A stretch of DNA of 64,000 bases from Actinomadura oligospora ATCC 43269 (GTDB lineage: Bacteria > Actinomycetota > Actinomycetes > Streptosporangiales > Streptosporangiaceae): NCBI RefSeq assembly GCF_000518265.1, contig NZ_KI912410.1, positions 600,774 through 664,773 on the forward strand, given 5' to 3'. Shown piece after piece: positions 1 to 7,520 of this stretch (position 1 is the first letter of the stretch; every line of letters starts with the position of its first letter). A model generated the notes under the pieces. That model made no database searches, was not told the origin of the DNA, and saw only the letters and a program-made list of their open reading frames with translations. The position numbers and the translations under genes were made by a program.

Positions 1-16
1 CCGTGGCGACGGACAT
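1..16 (-). CDS. 5' end of a leftward gene leaving the window
   Basis: Only the first five codons (MSVAT) are visible, beginning with ATG at 16 and preceded by a good ribosome-binding site (GGAGG at about 25-29). No function can be assigned. The near-perfect palindrome at 44-61 lies directly upstream and is probably its operator, so the product or its neighbour may be a regulator of TetR type; that is inference. Confidence 0.4.
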
Positions 17-43
17 GGGGGCTGCCTCCGGGGTGCTCAACCG

Positions 44-61
44 GGTAAGTGACCACTTGCC
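44..61. promoter_or_regulatory. Probable regulator operator (18-bp palindrome)
   Basis: GGTAAGTGACCACTTGCC is an inverted repeat with one mismatched pair. It lies about 30 bp upstream of the leftward start at 16 and just past the 3' end of the carotenoid oxygenase gene. The AAGTGGTCACTT core resembles sites commonly bound by TetR-family dimers. The binding protein is unknown. Confidence 0.5.
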
Positions 62-79
62 AACGTACCGGCTAGTAAA

Positions 80-1417
80 TCACCTTACGTCGTCGTCCGG
101 GATCCAGCTCCCGTGGAAGCCCGCCGGGACGCGTCGTGGCAGCTCGACCCGGGCCCGCTCGGACAGGTCGCCCGCGTTCAGCACGAGCAGCCGGGAGCCC
201 GCCGGGTCGGACGCGATGGTCAGGAGCCACCCGTCGTCCTCGGACCGGGCGTCCGCCGACGGCACGAACACCGCCTCGCCGACGTGCCCGCCGAAGTCAC
301 GCTCGTCCGCCGTCCCGGCTTGGACGTCGTACTTGACCAGCGCGGATCCGGCGACGGTGTAGAGGAAGCGGTGAGGAAGCCCGGTGTGGTCGTCGTCGTG
401 GGTGGGGAACTCGACCCTCCGGTCGTCCAGCGGTTCCTCGGACGCGCGTCCGGTCGCCGGGTCGAGCGTCCAGCGGTGCAGCCTCGCCGCGCCCAGCCCT
501 GTCGCCGTGCCCAGCCCTGGGGCGGCGGACGCCGGGCCGGGCGCTCCGCCGATGCCGCCCCACAGCGCGGTGATGTCGGCGTCGCGGTAGCGCGCACCCG
601 TGAGAACGACGCCCCCGCGCTCGTTCTCATAGGCGTTGCCGACGTGGAACACGTAGCAGGGATCGACGTCGAACCAGCGCACCGGCCCGCCGCCCCCGCG
701 CGGCATGACACCGAGGCGCGCGCCGTACGAGTCGTCCCAGCGGAACGGCATCCCGGCGCGTCCGGCGAGCTCCAGGTCGAACACCATCGGCAGGTCGAGC
801 CAGACGACGTTGTGCTCGGTGATCGCGAAGTCGTGCATCATCGTGGGCCCGGGCACCTCGACCTCGCGGCTCTCGACGAGCTTCCCGTCCGCCGACAGCC
901 GGTGGTAGGTCAGGAACGGCGGGACGAACCCGTAGCCGAAGAACAGCAGATCGCCGGTGCGCGGGTCGCGCTTGGGGTGCGCCGTCATCGCCGTCGTGAG
1001 CAGCCCGCCGAAGTCGCACGCGCCGACCGTCTCCAGCTCGGGCGTCAGCTCGTGGGGGAGACCCGCCTCGACCAGCGCGTACACCGTCCCGTCGTGCGCG
1101 ATCACGTGTGTGTTCGCCTGGACGGACGCGAGGTCGAAGGTGCCGTCCTCCCGGACGAACGGCGCGTCCTCGGTGAACCGGCGCGTCCGGACCCAGCGGT
1201 TGCGGTACCACTCGGCGCGCCCGTCGCGCAGCCGGATCCCGTGGACCATGCCGTGCCCGGTGAACCAGTGCCCGCTCGGCTCGCCCGGCTTCGGGTTCGG
1301 TCCGTTGCGCAGGTAGCGGCCGTTCAGTTCGGCGGGCAGGACGCCCGTGACGGGCAGGTCGTGCGCGGTGGTCTCGTCCGGGACGGGTGCCCGGTGGCCG
1401 TCGAGCCAGAGGTCCAT
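80..1417 (-). CDS. Carotenoid oxygenase (RPE65/CCD family)
   Basis: This 445-residue protein matches the family of non-haem Fe(II) dioxygenases that cleave carotenoids or related conjugated double bonds. It has the N-terminal NGPNP motif. Four histidines are spaced as the iron ligands should be: H147 (TAHPKRDP), H195 (MMHDFAIT), H258 (FHVGNAYE) and H435 (HGSWIP) close to the C-terminus. There is no signal peptide, so it is cytosolic. It starts 33 bp after the membrane protein gene at 1451-2071, and both are probably one leftward transcript controlled by the divergent PadR regulator. The substrate (carotenoid, stilbene or other) cannot be told from sequence. Confidence 0.9.
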   Translation of the reverse strand: MDLWLDGHRAPVPDETTAHDLPVTGVLPAELNGRYLRNGPNPKPGEPSGHWFTGHGMVHGIRLRDGRAEWYRNRWVRTRRFTEDAPFVREDGTFDLASVQANTHVIAHDGTVYALVEAGLPHELTPELETVGACDFGGLLTTAMTAHPKRDPRTGDLLFFGYGFVPPFLTYHRLSADGKLVESREVEVPGPTMMHDFAITEHNVVWLDLPMVFDLELAGRAGMPFRWDDSYGARLGVMPRGGGGPVRWFDVDPCYVFHVGNAYENERGGVVLTGARYRDADITALWGGIGGAPGPASAAPGLGTATGLGAARLHRWTLDPATGRASEEPLDDRRVEFPTHDDDHTGLPHRFLYTVAGSALVKYDVQAGTADERDFGGHVGEAVFVPSADARSEDDGWLLTIASDPAGSRLLVLNAGDLSERARVELPRRVPAGFHGSWIPDDDVR

Positions 1418-1450
1418 GGCGTCCTCCTCAGGGAAGCGTGGAGGTGCGGG

Positions 1451-2071
1451 TCAGGCGATGGGCTGCTCGATGTCGTGCTCCTCGAAGTACCGCTTCTGCG
1501 CGACCTCCGGGTACCAGCGGGTGAACCAGGCCGGGACCAGGAAGCAGGCGACCTTCACCAGGATCAGCAGCCCGGTCTGGTGCGGCGCGAAGTGCTGCAC
1601 GATGCCGAGGCAGGTGGCCGAGACGGTGAACGCGGCGGCCCAGACACTGGTCAGGACGACGGCGATCCGGTGGAACAGCTCGGTCCTGGCGATCTCCTCC
1701 GACACCTGGCGGCGGCCGATGCCCTCGGTGAACGGGACGCCGACGGCGATCGACACCCACGCGGTCAGCGCGAGCCAGCCGATCGACAGGGACGCGCCGT
1801 AGTGGACGATCGCGGCGTGCGGCGCGGCGAGGACCAGCCCGGTGAAGCCGGCCAGGAAGATCGTCGTGGAGATCTCCAGGACCAGGCCGTCCCAGCGGCG
1901 CCCGCGGCGCAGGTCGGCGGCCAGCAGGACCACCGCCGCGACCAGGCCCGCCGCCGCTCCGGCCTGCGCGTTGAAGCCGCTCACCACGGCCAGGATGATC
2001 CAGGGGAGGAACGTGAGCCCGTAGTACTTCAACATCGTGCGCGCCGCCTTCTGGCCACTCGGGAGGTACAT
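1451..2071 (-). CDS. Polytopic membrane protein of unknown function
   Basis: 206 residues with about six hydrophobic segments (roughly 17-55, 65-85, 90-115, 130-155 and 165-185) and short charged loops. The C-terminus is hydrophilic (KRYFEEHDIEQPIA). I do not recognise a named family. It is the first gene of the leftward pair with the carotenoid oxygenase, and its start codon is 9 bp from the large dyad at 2080-2118, so PadR repression is likely. A role in membrane handling of a lipophilic substrate or product is possible but unproven. Confidence 0.75.
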   Translation of the reverse strand: MYLPSGQKAARTMLKYYGLTFLPWIILAVVSGFNAQAGAAAGLVAAVVLLAADLRRGRRWDGLVLEISTTIFLAGFTGLVLAAPHAAIVHYGASLSIGWLALTAWVSIAVGVPFTEGIGRRQVSEEIARTELFHRIAVVLTSVWAAAFTVSATCLGIVQHFAPHQTGLLILVKVACFLVPAWFTRWYPEVAQKRYFEEHDIEQPIA

Positions 2072-2079
2072 GTCTGTTG

Positions 2080-2118
2080 TGACATGTCAAACGTAGACCT
2101 TCTACTTCTGACATGTCA
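2080..2118. promoter_or_regulatory. Large symmetrical PadR operator
   Basis: Two perfect copies of TGACATGTCA (2080-2089 and 2109-2118) flank an inner inverted repeat GTAGA-cct-TCTAC (2093-2105). All three elements share one centre at 2099, making a 39-bp composite dyad. It fills the gap between the divergent membrane protein (start 2071) and padR (start 2143). PadR-family proteins usually bind paired palindromes like this in their own promoters. Confidence 0.75.
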
Positions 2119-2142
2119 ACATCGACGTGTATGCTCCGGAAT

Positions 2143-2682
2143 ATGAGCCTTCGACATGCCGCGCTGGGACTGCTGGTCGAGATGGACGGGGCCAGCGGCT
2201 ACGACCTGCTCAAGATGTTCGAGATCACCATGGGCAACGTCTGGCAGGCCACGCAGAGCCAGCTCTACGGGGAGCTGAACAGGCTCACCGCGGACGGGTT
2301 CATCGAGGTGGCGAGCGAGGGGCCGCGAGGCCGCAAGGAGTACCGCGTCACCGACGCGGGCCTGGGTGAACTGCGGCACTGGCTCCTGGAGGTCCCGCCG
2401 AAGATCGTCCGGCGGGACGAGATCCTGCTGCGGCTGTTCTTCCTCGGCCAGGTCGAGCCGGACGAGGCGGCGGGCTTCGTCCGCGAGCAGGCCGCCGCCC
2501 TGGACGCCCGCCTCGTCGCGCTCGGCGAGCTCGAGGGCGCCATCGACTGGGGCGAGGACAACCTGTCGTTCTACGGCCGCCTCGCGATGGAGTACGGCAA
2601 GCGCTCCATGGCCATGCGGCGCGAATGGTACGACTGGGTCCTCAAGGAGCTGGCCGAGCGCGACACCCCGGAAAAGCGGTAG
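2143..2682 (+). CDS. PadR-family transcriptional regulator
   Basis: 179 residues. The N-terminal winged helix (about 1-85) has the PadR pattern GYDLLKMFE, then QSQLYGELNRL as recognition helix and wing residues RGRKEYRVTDAG. The C-terminal half is an alpha-helical dimerisation domain of the Vir_act_alpha_C type. The start at 2143 (MSLRHAALGLL) gives the usual family N-terminus; an earlier in-frame ATG at 2113 lies inside the operator and is unlikely. It is divergent from the membrane protein/carotenoid oxygenase pair and probably represses both that pair and itself. Confidence 0.9.
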   Translation: MSLRHAALGLLVEMDGASGYDLLKMFEITMGNVWQATQSQLYGELNRLTADGFIEVASEGPRGRKEYRVTDAGLGELRHWLLEVPPKIVRRDEILLRLFFLGQVEPDEAAGFVREQAAALDARLVALGELEGAIDWGEDNLSFYGRLAMEYGKRSMAMRREWYDWVLKELAERDTPEKR

Positions 2683-2808
2683 GGCTCAGGCAAAACGCCA
2701 GGGCTCTGGCGAAGCGGTAAGGCTCAGACGAAAAGCCAGGGCGCCAGCGAAACGGTGGGGCTCAGGCGAAAAGCCGAGGCTCTGGCGGAGCTGTGGGGCT
2801 CAGGCGAA
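2676..2808. repeat. 38-bp tandem repeat, about 3.5 copies
   Basis: Copies begin at 2676, 2714, 2752 and 2790 with an exact 38-bp period. Each carries GGCTCAGGCGAAAAGCC followed by a GGCTCTGGCGAA-like segment. The array runs through the padR stop codon and the stop codon of the convergent NmrA-like gene at 2800. GGCT and AGCC segments can pair, so transcripts could fold into repeated hairpins; terminator function is possible. Confidence 0.8.
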
Positions 2809-3621
2809 GTGGCCGGCGTTGTCGGCCGCCCACTCCGCGAACGAACGCGCCGGACGTCCGGTGACGCGCTCGACCTCGGGCGAGATCTCGGCGGGACGGC
2901 CCACGCACTGCTCCCACATGTCCAGCAGCGAGTCCGCGATCTGGGGCGTCATGTGCCCGCCGCCGAGCATCGCGGCGCGCGCGTCCTCAGGGGAGAGCTC
3001 CTCGTAGCGGACGTCCCTGCCGATGGCCTCGCCGATCAGCCGGGCCTGGTCGGCGAAGGTCAGCGACTCCGGCCCGGACAGCACCGGACGCGTCCCGACC
3101 AGGTCGTCCCGGGTCAGCATGGCGGCGGAGACGGCGGCGATGTCGCGCTCGTGGATGGGCGCGGTCTCCGCGTCCGCGAACGGGCCCGAGACGACGCCGC
3201 CGTCGCGGATCTGCCCGGCCCAGTTCGCGGCGTTGGCGGCGAACGCGCCGGGCCGCGGGAACGCCCACTCCAGCCCGGACGCCTCGATCTCCCGCTCCTT
3301 GGCCAGGTGGAACTCGCCGATCGGGTTGCCCGGCCCGGCGTGCTCGGCGGACGACGACGACAGCATGACCACGCGCCGGACGCCGTGCTCACGGCAGCGG
3401 TCGAGCAGGTCGCCGAACCCGCCCCAGAACACCGACGGGTTGACGAAGACGGCGCTGACGCCGTCCAGCGGGAAGTCCTGGGTCGCGGCGACCTCGACGC
3501 CCGTGGGGAAGCGCGCGGACGCGGGGTCGCGGGTCAGCGCGCGCACCTTGTGCCCCGCGCTGGCCAGCTCGGCGACCAGGTGGCGTCCGACGTTTCCGGT
3601 GGCTCCGGTGATCAGGAACAT
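2800..3621 (-). CDS. NmrA-like atypical SDR, NAD(P)-binding reductase
   Basis: 273 residues beginning MFLITGATGNVGRHL, the GxxGxxG dinucleotide-binding motif of atypical short-chain dehydrogenases. There is a basic residue after strand 2 (TRDPASA), consistent with NADP(H). It lacks the full catalytic Tyr-x-x-x-Lys motif, as is usual in NmrA/HSCARG-type proteins that act as redox sensors or quinone reductases. It is divergent from the TetR gene at 3739, with a large palindrome between them. The stop codon falls in the 38-bp repeat array. Confidence 0.85.
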   Translation of the reverse strand: MFLITGATGNVGRHLVAELASAGHKVRALTRDPASARFPTGVEVAATQDFPLDGVSAVFVNPSVFWGGFGDLLDRCREHGVRRVVMLSSSSAEHAGPGNPIGEFHLAKEREIEASGLEWAFPRPGAFAANAANWAGQIRDGGVVSGPFADAETAPIHERDIAAVSAAMLTRDDLVGTRPVLSGPESLTFADQARLIGEAIGRDVRYEELSPEDARAAMLGGGHMTPQIADSLLDMWEQCVGRPAEISPEVERVTGRPARSFAEWAADNAGHFA

Positions 3622-3648
3622 GGGGGTCTCTCTTTCATGTGTTCAGTC

Positions 3649-3692
3649 TCATCTGTTCGGTTGAACATCTCCATGTTCAACCGAACAGATGA
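3649..3692. promoter_or_regulatory. TetR operator, 20-bp inverted repeat arms
   Basis: Perfect arms at 3649-3668 and 3673-3692 (ending in TTGAACAT and starting ATGTTCAA) are separated by CTCC. The repeat lies in the gap between the divergent NmrA-like gene (start 3621) and the TetR gene (start 3739). A further imperfect GAACATGT element follows at about 3692-3699. The position and symmetry suggest a site for the neighbouring TetR protein. Confidence 0.75.
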
Positions 3693-3738
3693 ACATGTCA
3701 ACCAACTAGATGGATGAAGCGTTGGCTACGATGTCGCC

Positions 3739-4404
3739 ATGAAGGACGAGCGAGACGACGGCGCCCCGGACGGGACCGGGGGCGGACGGGCGCGACGGCG
3801 CGCGCCGCGCGACGGTGAGCGCAAGCTCGACGCCGAACGGTCCAGGCGGCTGCTCCTGGACGCGGCGCTCGAGGAGTTCTCCGCCAAGGGCTACGCGGGC
3901 GCGCGCGTGCAGGACATCGCCGACCGCGCCGGGGTGAACAAGCAGCTCATCAGCTACTACTACGGCGGTAAGGCCGGGCTGTACGCGGAGATCGGCCGCT
4001 TCTGGAGCGAACGGGAGGCCGAGTTCGCCACCCCGGACGTCCCGCTGCCGGAACTGATCGTCCGGTACCTGGAACAGTCGATGAACGAGCCGCGCGCCAC
4101 CCGGCTGAACGCCTGGATGGGCCTGACGGGCGACTACACCAAGCTGCCCGGCGAGCGCGAGGACATGTCCGACCTGCGCCGCCGCCAGGACGAGGGCGAA
4201 CTCGCCGCCGACCTCGACCCCGAGATCGTCATGCTGATCATGATGGCCGCCGTCGCCGTCCCCACCACGATGCCGAACCTCGTCCAGTACGTCTGCGGTC
4301 AGGACGCCAGGTCACCCGAGTTCCGCGCCCGCTACGCCGACCAGCTGCGCCGCGTCATCACGCACCTCGCCGACTCCGGTGGAGACGAAGGGGAGACGGC
4401 CTAG
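3739..4404 (+). CDS. TetR-family transcriptional regulator
   Basis: 221 residues. After a hydrophilic, charged 35-residue N-terminal extension comes a standard TetR helix-turn-helix (LLLDAALEEFSAKGYAGARV, then VNKQLISYYYGGKAGLYAEI). The ligand-binding C-terminal half contains no recognisable signature. It probably represses the divergent NmrA-like reductase through the palindrome at 3649-3692. Its TAG stop shares the bases CTAG (4401-4404) with the stop codon of the convergent protease gene. Confidence 0.9.
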   Translation: MKDERDDGAPDGTGGGRARRRAPRDGERKLDAERSRRLLLDAALEEFSAKGYAGARVQDIADRAGVNKQLISYYYGGKAGLYAEIGRFWSEREAEFATPDVPLPELIVRYLEQSMNEPRATRLNAWMGLTGDYTKLPGEREDMSDLRRRQDEGELAADLDPEIVMLIMMAAVAVPTTMPNLVQYVCGQDARSPEFRARYADQLRRVITHLADSGGDEGETA

Positions 4405-5216
4405 AAGTTCAGGCCCTTCCAGAACTGGAACACCGCGTGCCCGATCTGGATGATCGGCTCGTTCAGCCCGATCGTGTTCGTGATGTGCGTGACCAGCCCG
4501 AAGAACGCGCGGTTGATCGGCCCGACCCACAGCAGCGCGATGACCAGCAGGAACATGTAGCCGCCGTACGCGCTCACCTGGTTCACCCAGCGCGGCGGCA
4601 GGTACGGCTCGACGATCCCGAAGCCGTCCAGGCCCGGGACCGGCAGCAGGTTCAGCAGCGCGGCCGTGACCTGGAGGAACGCCAGGAACGCGACGCCCGA
4701 CCAGAAGATCCCGTGCTCGTTGCTCGCGAAGTTCCGGTAGACGACCGCCAGCATGATCGCCAGCAGCACGTTGCTCAGCGGCCCCGCCGCCGAGACCAGG
4801 CTGTGCCGCCACTTGCCCCGGATCCGCGACCGGTCGATCCAGACCGCGCCGCCCGGCAGTCCGATCCCGCCGAGCAGGATGAACAGCACCGGGATCGCGA
4901 AGCTCAGGATCGGGTCGGTGTACCGCGCCGGGTTCAGCGTCAGGTAGCCGCGCGTCGCGACGCTGTGGTCGCCCGCCCGGTAGGCCAGGTAGGCGTGCCC
5001 GAACTCGTGCAGGCACAGCGACAGCACCCAGCCCGCGATCACGAACCCGAACACCGCGATGCGGCCCGCCTCGAACCTGTGCTGAAGCAGGGTCATCGTG
5101 ATCTCGCCGTACCGCCAGGCCATCAGCCCGCACAGCACGGTGACCGCGCAGATCGCCAGGAACACCGGGCTCGGACGCACCGCTCCCCGGTCCCGCATCT
5201 GGTGCACCGAGCCCAT
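4401..5216 (-). CDS. Site-2 protease family (M50) membrane metalloprotease
   Basis: 271 residues with about six transmembrane segments. The zinc-binding motif HEFGH is at 70-74 in a membrane segment, and the second M50 motif, NLLPVPGLDG, follows at about 189-198 and supplies the third ligand, Asp. These enzymes cut substrates within the membrane. There is no PDZ domain. I start at 5216 (MGSVHQMRDRG); the ATG at codon 7 is an alternative. The substrate is unknown, and no anti-sigma gene is adjacent. Confidence 0.9.
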   Translation of the reverse strand: MGSVHQMRDRGAVRPSPVFLAICAVTVLCGLMAWRYGEITMTLLQHRFEAGRIAVFGFVIAGWVLSLCLHEFGHAYLAYRAGDHSVATRGYLTLNPARYTDPILSFAIPVLFILLGGIGLPGGAVWIDRSRIRGKWRHSLVSAAGPLSNVLLAIMLAVVYRNFASNEHGIFWSGVAFLAFLQVTAALLNLLPVPGLDGFGIVEPYLPPRWVNQVSAYGGYMFLLVIALLWVGPINRAFFGLVTHITNTIGLNEPIIQIGHAVFQFWKGLNF

Positions 5217-5299
5217 CCTCAGCAGTCTCCCCCCGGTCGTCCCGACGGATTCGACGGTATCGCGTCCGGGAGTGTGCCCCGTGTCAGGAACCGGGATGA

Positions 5300-5893
5300 T
5301 CAGGACGCCGCGATGGCGGGGACCGCGTAGGTGCGCAGGAAGGTCCGGGTGGCCTCCTCGCTCCGGTCCCGGTCCATCACGATCAGTGACGTGATCAGCC
5401 GGAACAGGAACTCGACCGCGCCCTCGACGTCGATGTCGGCCCGGACGAGCCGCCGCCGCTGGGCCGTCTCGAAGTGCGGCCGGACGTAGTCGGCGCACAC
5501 GGCGAGCACCTGCTCGCCCGCGCCCGCGACGGCAGCCTGCATATGCCCGGCCGCCTCCGGCACCAGCAGCCGCGCGATCGTCGGCTCGGCCCGGACGAAC
5601 GCCACCGCCGACAGCGTCCCCTCGACGATCGCGTCCGGCACCGACCGCTCCCGGCTCAGCCGCTCCGCCAGGACGTCCAGGAACCGGCGCAGGCTGCGCA
5701 GCACGACCTCGAGGATCAGCTCGTCCCGGCCGCCGGTCACCGCCCGGTACACCGTGGCCCGGGACAGTCCCGCCGCGGCCGCGATGTCCTCCACCGTCGT
5801 CCTGGCGACGCCGACCCGCCGGAAGCACTCCTCGGCGGCGTCGATGATCCGCTCGCGCGCACGCTCGGCGGCGGCCGGAACCCCAGGGGACAT
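5300..5893 (-). CDS. TetR-family transcriptional regulator
   Basis: 197 residues starting MSPGVPAAAERARERIID. The helix-turn-helix is TVEDIAAAAGLSRATVYRAV at about 35-55, followed by a helical C-terminal domain. It is 83 bp upstream of the site-2 protease gene on the same strand, so the two may be co-transcribed. The open frame continues upstream to 6031, but the ATG at 5893 gives the normal TetR length. The ligand is unknown. Confidence 0.88.
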   Translation of the reverse strand: MSPGVPAAAERARERIIDAAEECFRRVGVARTTVEDIAAAAGLSRATVYRAVTGGRDELILEVVLRSLRRFLDVLAERLSRERSVPDAIVEGTLSAVAFVRAEPTIARLLVPEAAGHMQAAVAGAGEQVLAVCADYVRPHFETAQRRRLVRADIDVEGAVEFLFRLITSLIVMDRDRSEEATRTFLRTYAVPAIAAS

Positions 5894-5963
5894 GCCCGAA
5901 GCGTACGGCCTTCCCGCCTCCGGCGTCCGCCCCCGGAAACGGCACGTCACGACGTGCGGGCGG

Positions 5964-6362
5964 TCAGTCGAGGGTGTAGTCGAGATCCCACTCGTGCGAG
6001 CCGTCCGGGCGGGCGGTGATCCGTCCCTCACCCCGGATGCCCTTGAGTTCCCCGGTTCCCGACGTCGGGACGATCAGCCAGCGCAGCCACTGCGCGCCCT
6101 CGTCGCTGCCCGCACTGTGCTGCAGCACGAACGAGCCCTCCCGGCCGTGCAGGATCCCCTCCACGGTCTCCACGCCGACGTACGCCGCGGGCCCGCCCGC
6201 CGTCTCCACGGTGATCAGGTCGGAGACGCTCGTCCCGACCAGGTCGCCGTGGAAGGTCTTGCGCACCCGGACCTTGGTGAGTTTCCGGTCGCCCCGCTCG
6301 TCGTAGGGCTTCTCGTCGTCCCACGCGTCGATGTCGAAGGTGCCGGCGGCGATAGCGTTCAT
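5964..6362 (-). CDS. DUF3224 family protein
   Basis: 132 residues beginning MNAIAAGTFDIDAWDDEKPY, with the family features KTFHGDLVGTS and GSFVLQHSAG. DUF3224 proteins are small allene-oxide-cyclase-like beta barrels of uncertain function. It lies 14 bp downstream of nucS on the same strand, so it is likely its operon partner. Confidence 0.85.
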   Translation of the reverse strand: MNAIAAGTFDIDAWDDEKPYDERGDRKLTKVRVRKTFHGDLVGTSVSDLITVETAGGPAAYVGVETVEGILHGREGSFVLQHSAGSDEGAQWLRWLIVPTSGTGELKGIRGEGRITARPDGSHEWDLDYTLD

Positions 6363-6376
6363 GGCCTCATGATGGC

Positions 6377-7057
6377 TCAGAACAGGGTGCCCTCGTGTTC
6401 GATGCCGCGCAGCGCGTCGTAGTCGAGCGTGACGCAGTCGATCCCGCGGTCGGTCGCGAGCACCCGCGCCTGCGGCCTGATCTCCTGCGCGGCGAACACG
6501 CCGCGCACCGGCGCGAGCAGCGGATCCCGGTTCAGCAGCTCCAGGTACCGCGTGAGTTGCTCGACCCCGTCGATCTCGCCGCGCCGCTTGATCTCCACCG
6601 CGACCGTCGCGCCGCCGGCGTCCCGGCACAGGATGTCCACGGGCCCGATCGCGGTCGGGTACTCCCGCCGGACGAGCGAGTACCCGTCCCCGAGCGTCCC
6701 GATGTGCTCGGCCAGCAGCTCCTGCAGGTGCGCCTCGACCCCGTCCTTGACCAGCCCCGGGTCGGGCCCGAGCTCGTGCCCGTGGTCGAGCAGCACCTCC
6801 TCGATCGTGAGGATGAGCCGCTCCCCGGACTTGGTGTGGGTGACCGTCCACCGCGAGACGGCGCCGTTCTCCTCGAACGGCTCCTCCCGCAGCGAGCACG
6901 GCGGATTCATCCAGTTCAACGGCTTGTAGGCACGGTCGTCGGCGTGAATGGACACGCTTCCGTCCGCCTTCACCATGATCAGCCGGACGGCGGAGGGCAG
7001 ATGGGCGGTGAGCTTGCCGGCGTAGTCCACGCTGCACCGGGCGATAACGAGACGCAC
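6377..7057 (-). CDS. nucS: Mismatch-specific endonuclease NucS (EndoMS)
   Basis: 226 residues. NucS cuts both strands at mismatches and replaces MutS/MutL-type mismatch repair in most actinobacteria. The N-terminal domain begins VRLVIARCSVDYAGKLTAHL, matching the family start, so I chose the GTG at 7057 rather than an upstream ATG. The C-terminal RecB-like nuclease domain shows GPVDILCRDAGG and VAVEIKRRGEIDG (PD-D/ExK type). The extreme C-terminus (EHEGTLF) resembles a sliding-clamp-binding tail. Its presence fits an actinomycete. Confidence 0.95.
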   Translation of the reverse strand: MRLVIARCSVDYAGKLTAHLPSAVRLIMVKADGSVSIHADDRAYKPLNWMNPPCSLREEPFEENGAVSRWTVTHTKSGERLILTIEEVLLDHGHELGPDPGLVKDGVEAHLQELLAEHIGTLGDGYSLVRREYPTAIGPVDILCRDAGGATVAVEIKRRGEIDGVEQLTRYLELLNRDPLLAPVRGVFAAQEIRPQARVLATDRGIDCVTLDYDALRGIEHEGTLF

Positions 7058-7219
7058 GACCGCCGAGCTTAGTGACCCCACCGACCCCACGGGCCCGAAC
7101 GGCCCGCCTAGGACGTCCCGGGGAGGGACTTAGGGCGTTGTGCCGATGTGGGGGGTGGGGGCTTAGGGCGATTCTCGAGGGTGTCGGGGTCAGGTGGCCC
7201 GGTACTGAGGAGGACTCGG

Positions 7220-7402
7220 ATGTTCCACAACGACGTGATCTACGCGGTGATGCGGGAGCGGGCGCGGGAGCGTCAGGAGTTCGCGCGTGAGCAGCGGGAC
7301 GCGGTGGGGGCGAAGAAGGCGGCGGAGCAGCGGGACCGGGAGGCTCTGCTGGTGGCCGCTCCGTGGCGTCCGCGGCGCCGCCACACCGCACACGCCCGGT
7401 GA
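7220..7402 (+). CDS. Small charged hypothetical protein
   Basis: 60 residues (MFHNDVIYAVMRERARERQE...), rich in Arg, Glu and Ala and probably mostly helical. The ATG at 7220 has a clear GAGGAGG site 7 bp upstream, which favours it over a start at 7148. No function is recognised. It is separate from nucS, which is transcribed the other way. Confidence 0.6.
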   Translation: MFHNDVIYAVMRERARERQEFAREQRDAVGAKKAAEQRDREALLVAAPWRPRRRHTAHAR

Positions 7403-7520
7403 GCGCCCGTCCCGCGGGGGTGGTCGCGCCGGGCACGAGACGGGGTGGGTCCGGACGTGAGGGGTGCCGAAGCGGATGCCCCCGTCCTGGACGCCTGGGG
7501 CTTCTGGGACACTGCCGTCC

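Noticed and set aside
113..2146. Long open frame of 677 codons opposite the carotenoid oxygenase
   Set aside because: It runs antisense through two well-supported genes, has Arg/Asp/Gly-rich nonsense composition and no family pattern. It is a high-GC shadow.
2676..2808. 38-bp repeats as a CRISPR array or integration site
   Set aside because: There are no spacers, no integrase and no tRNA overlap; it is a plain tandem repeat.
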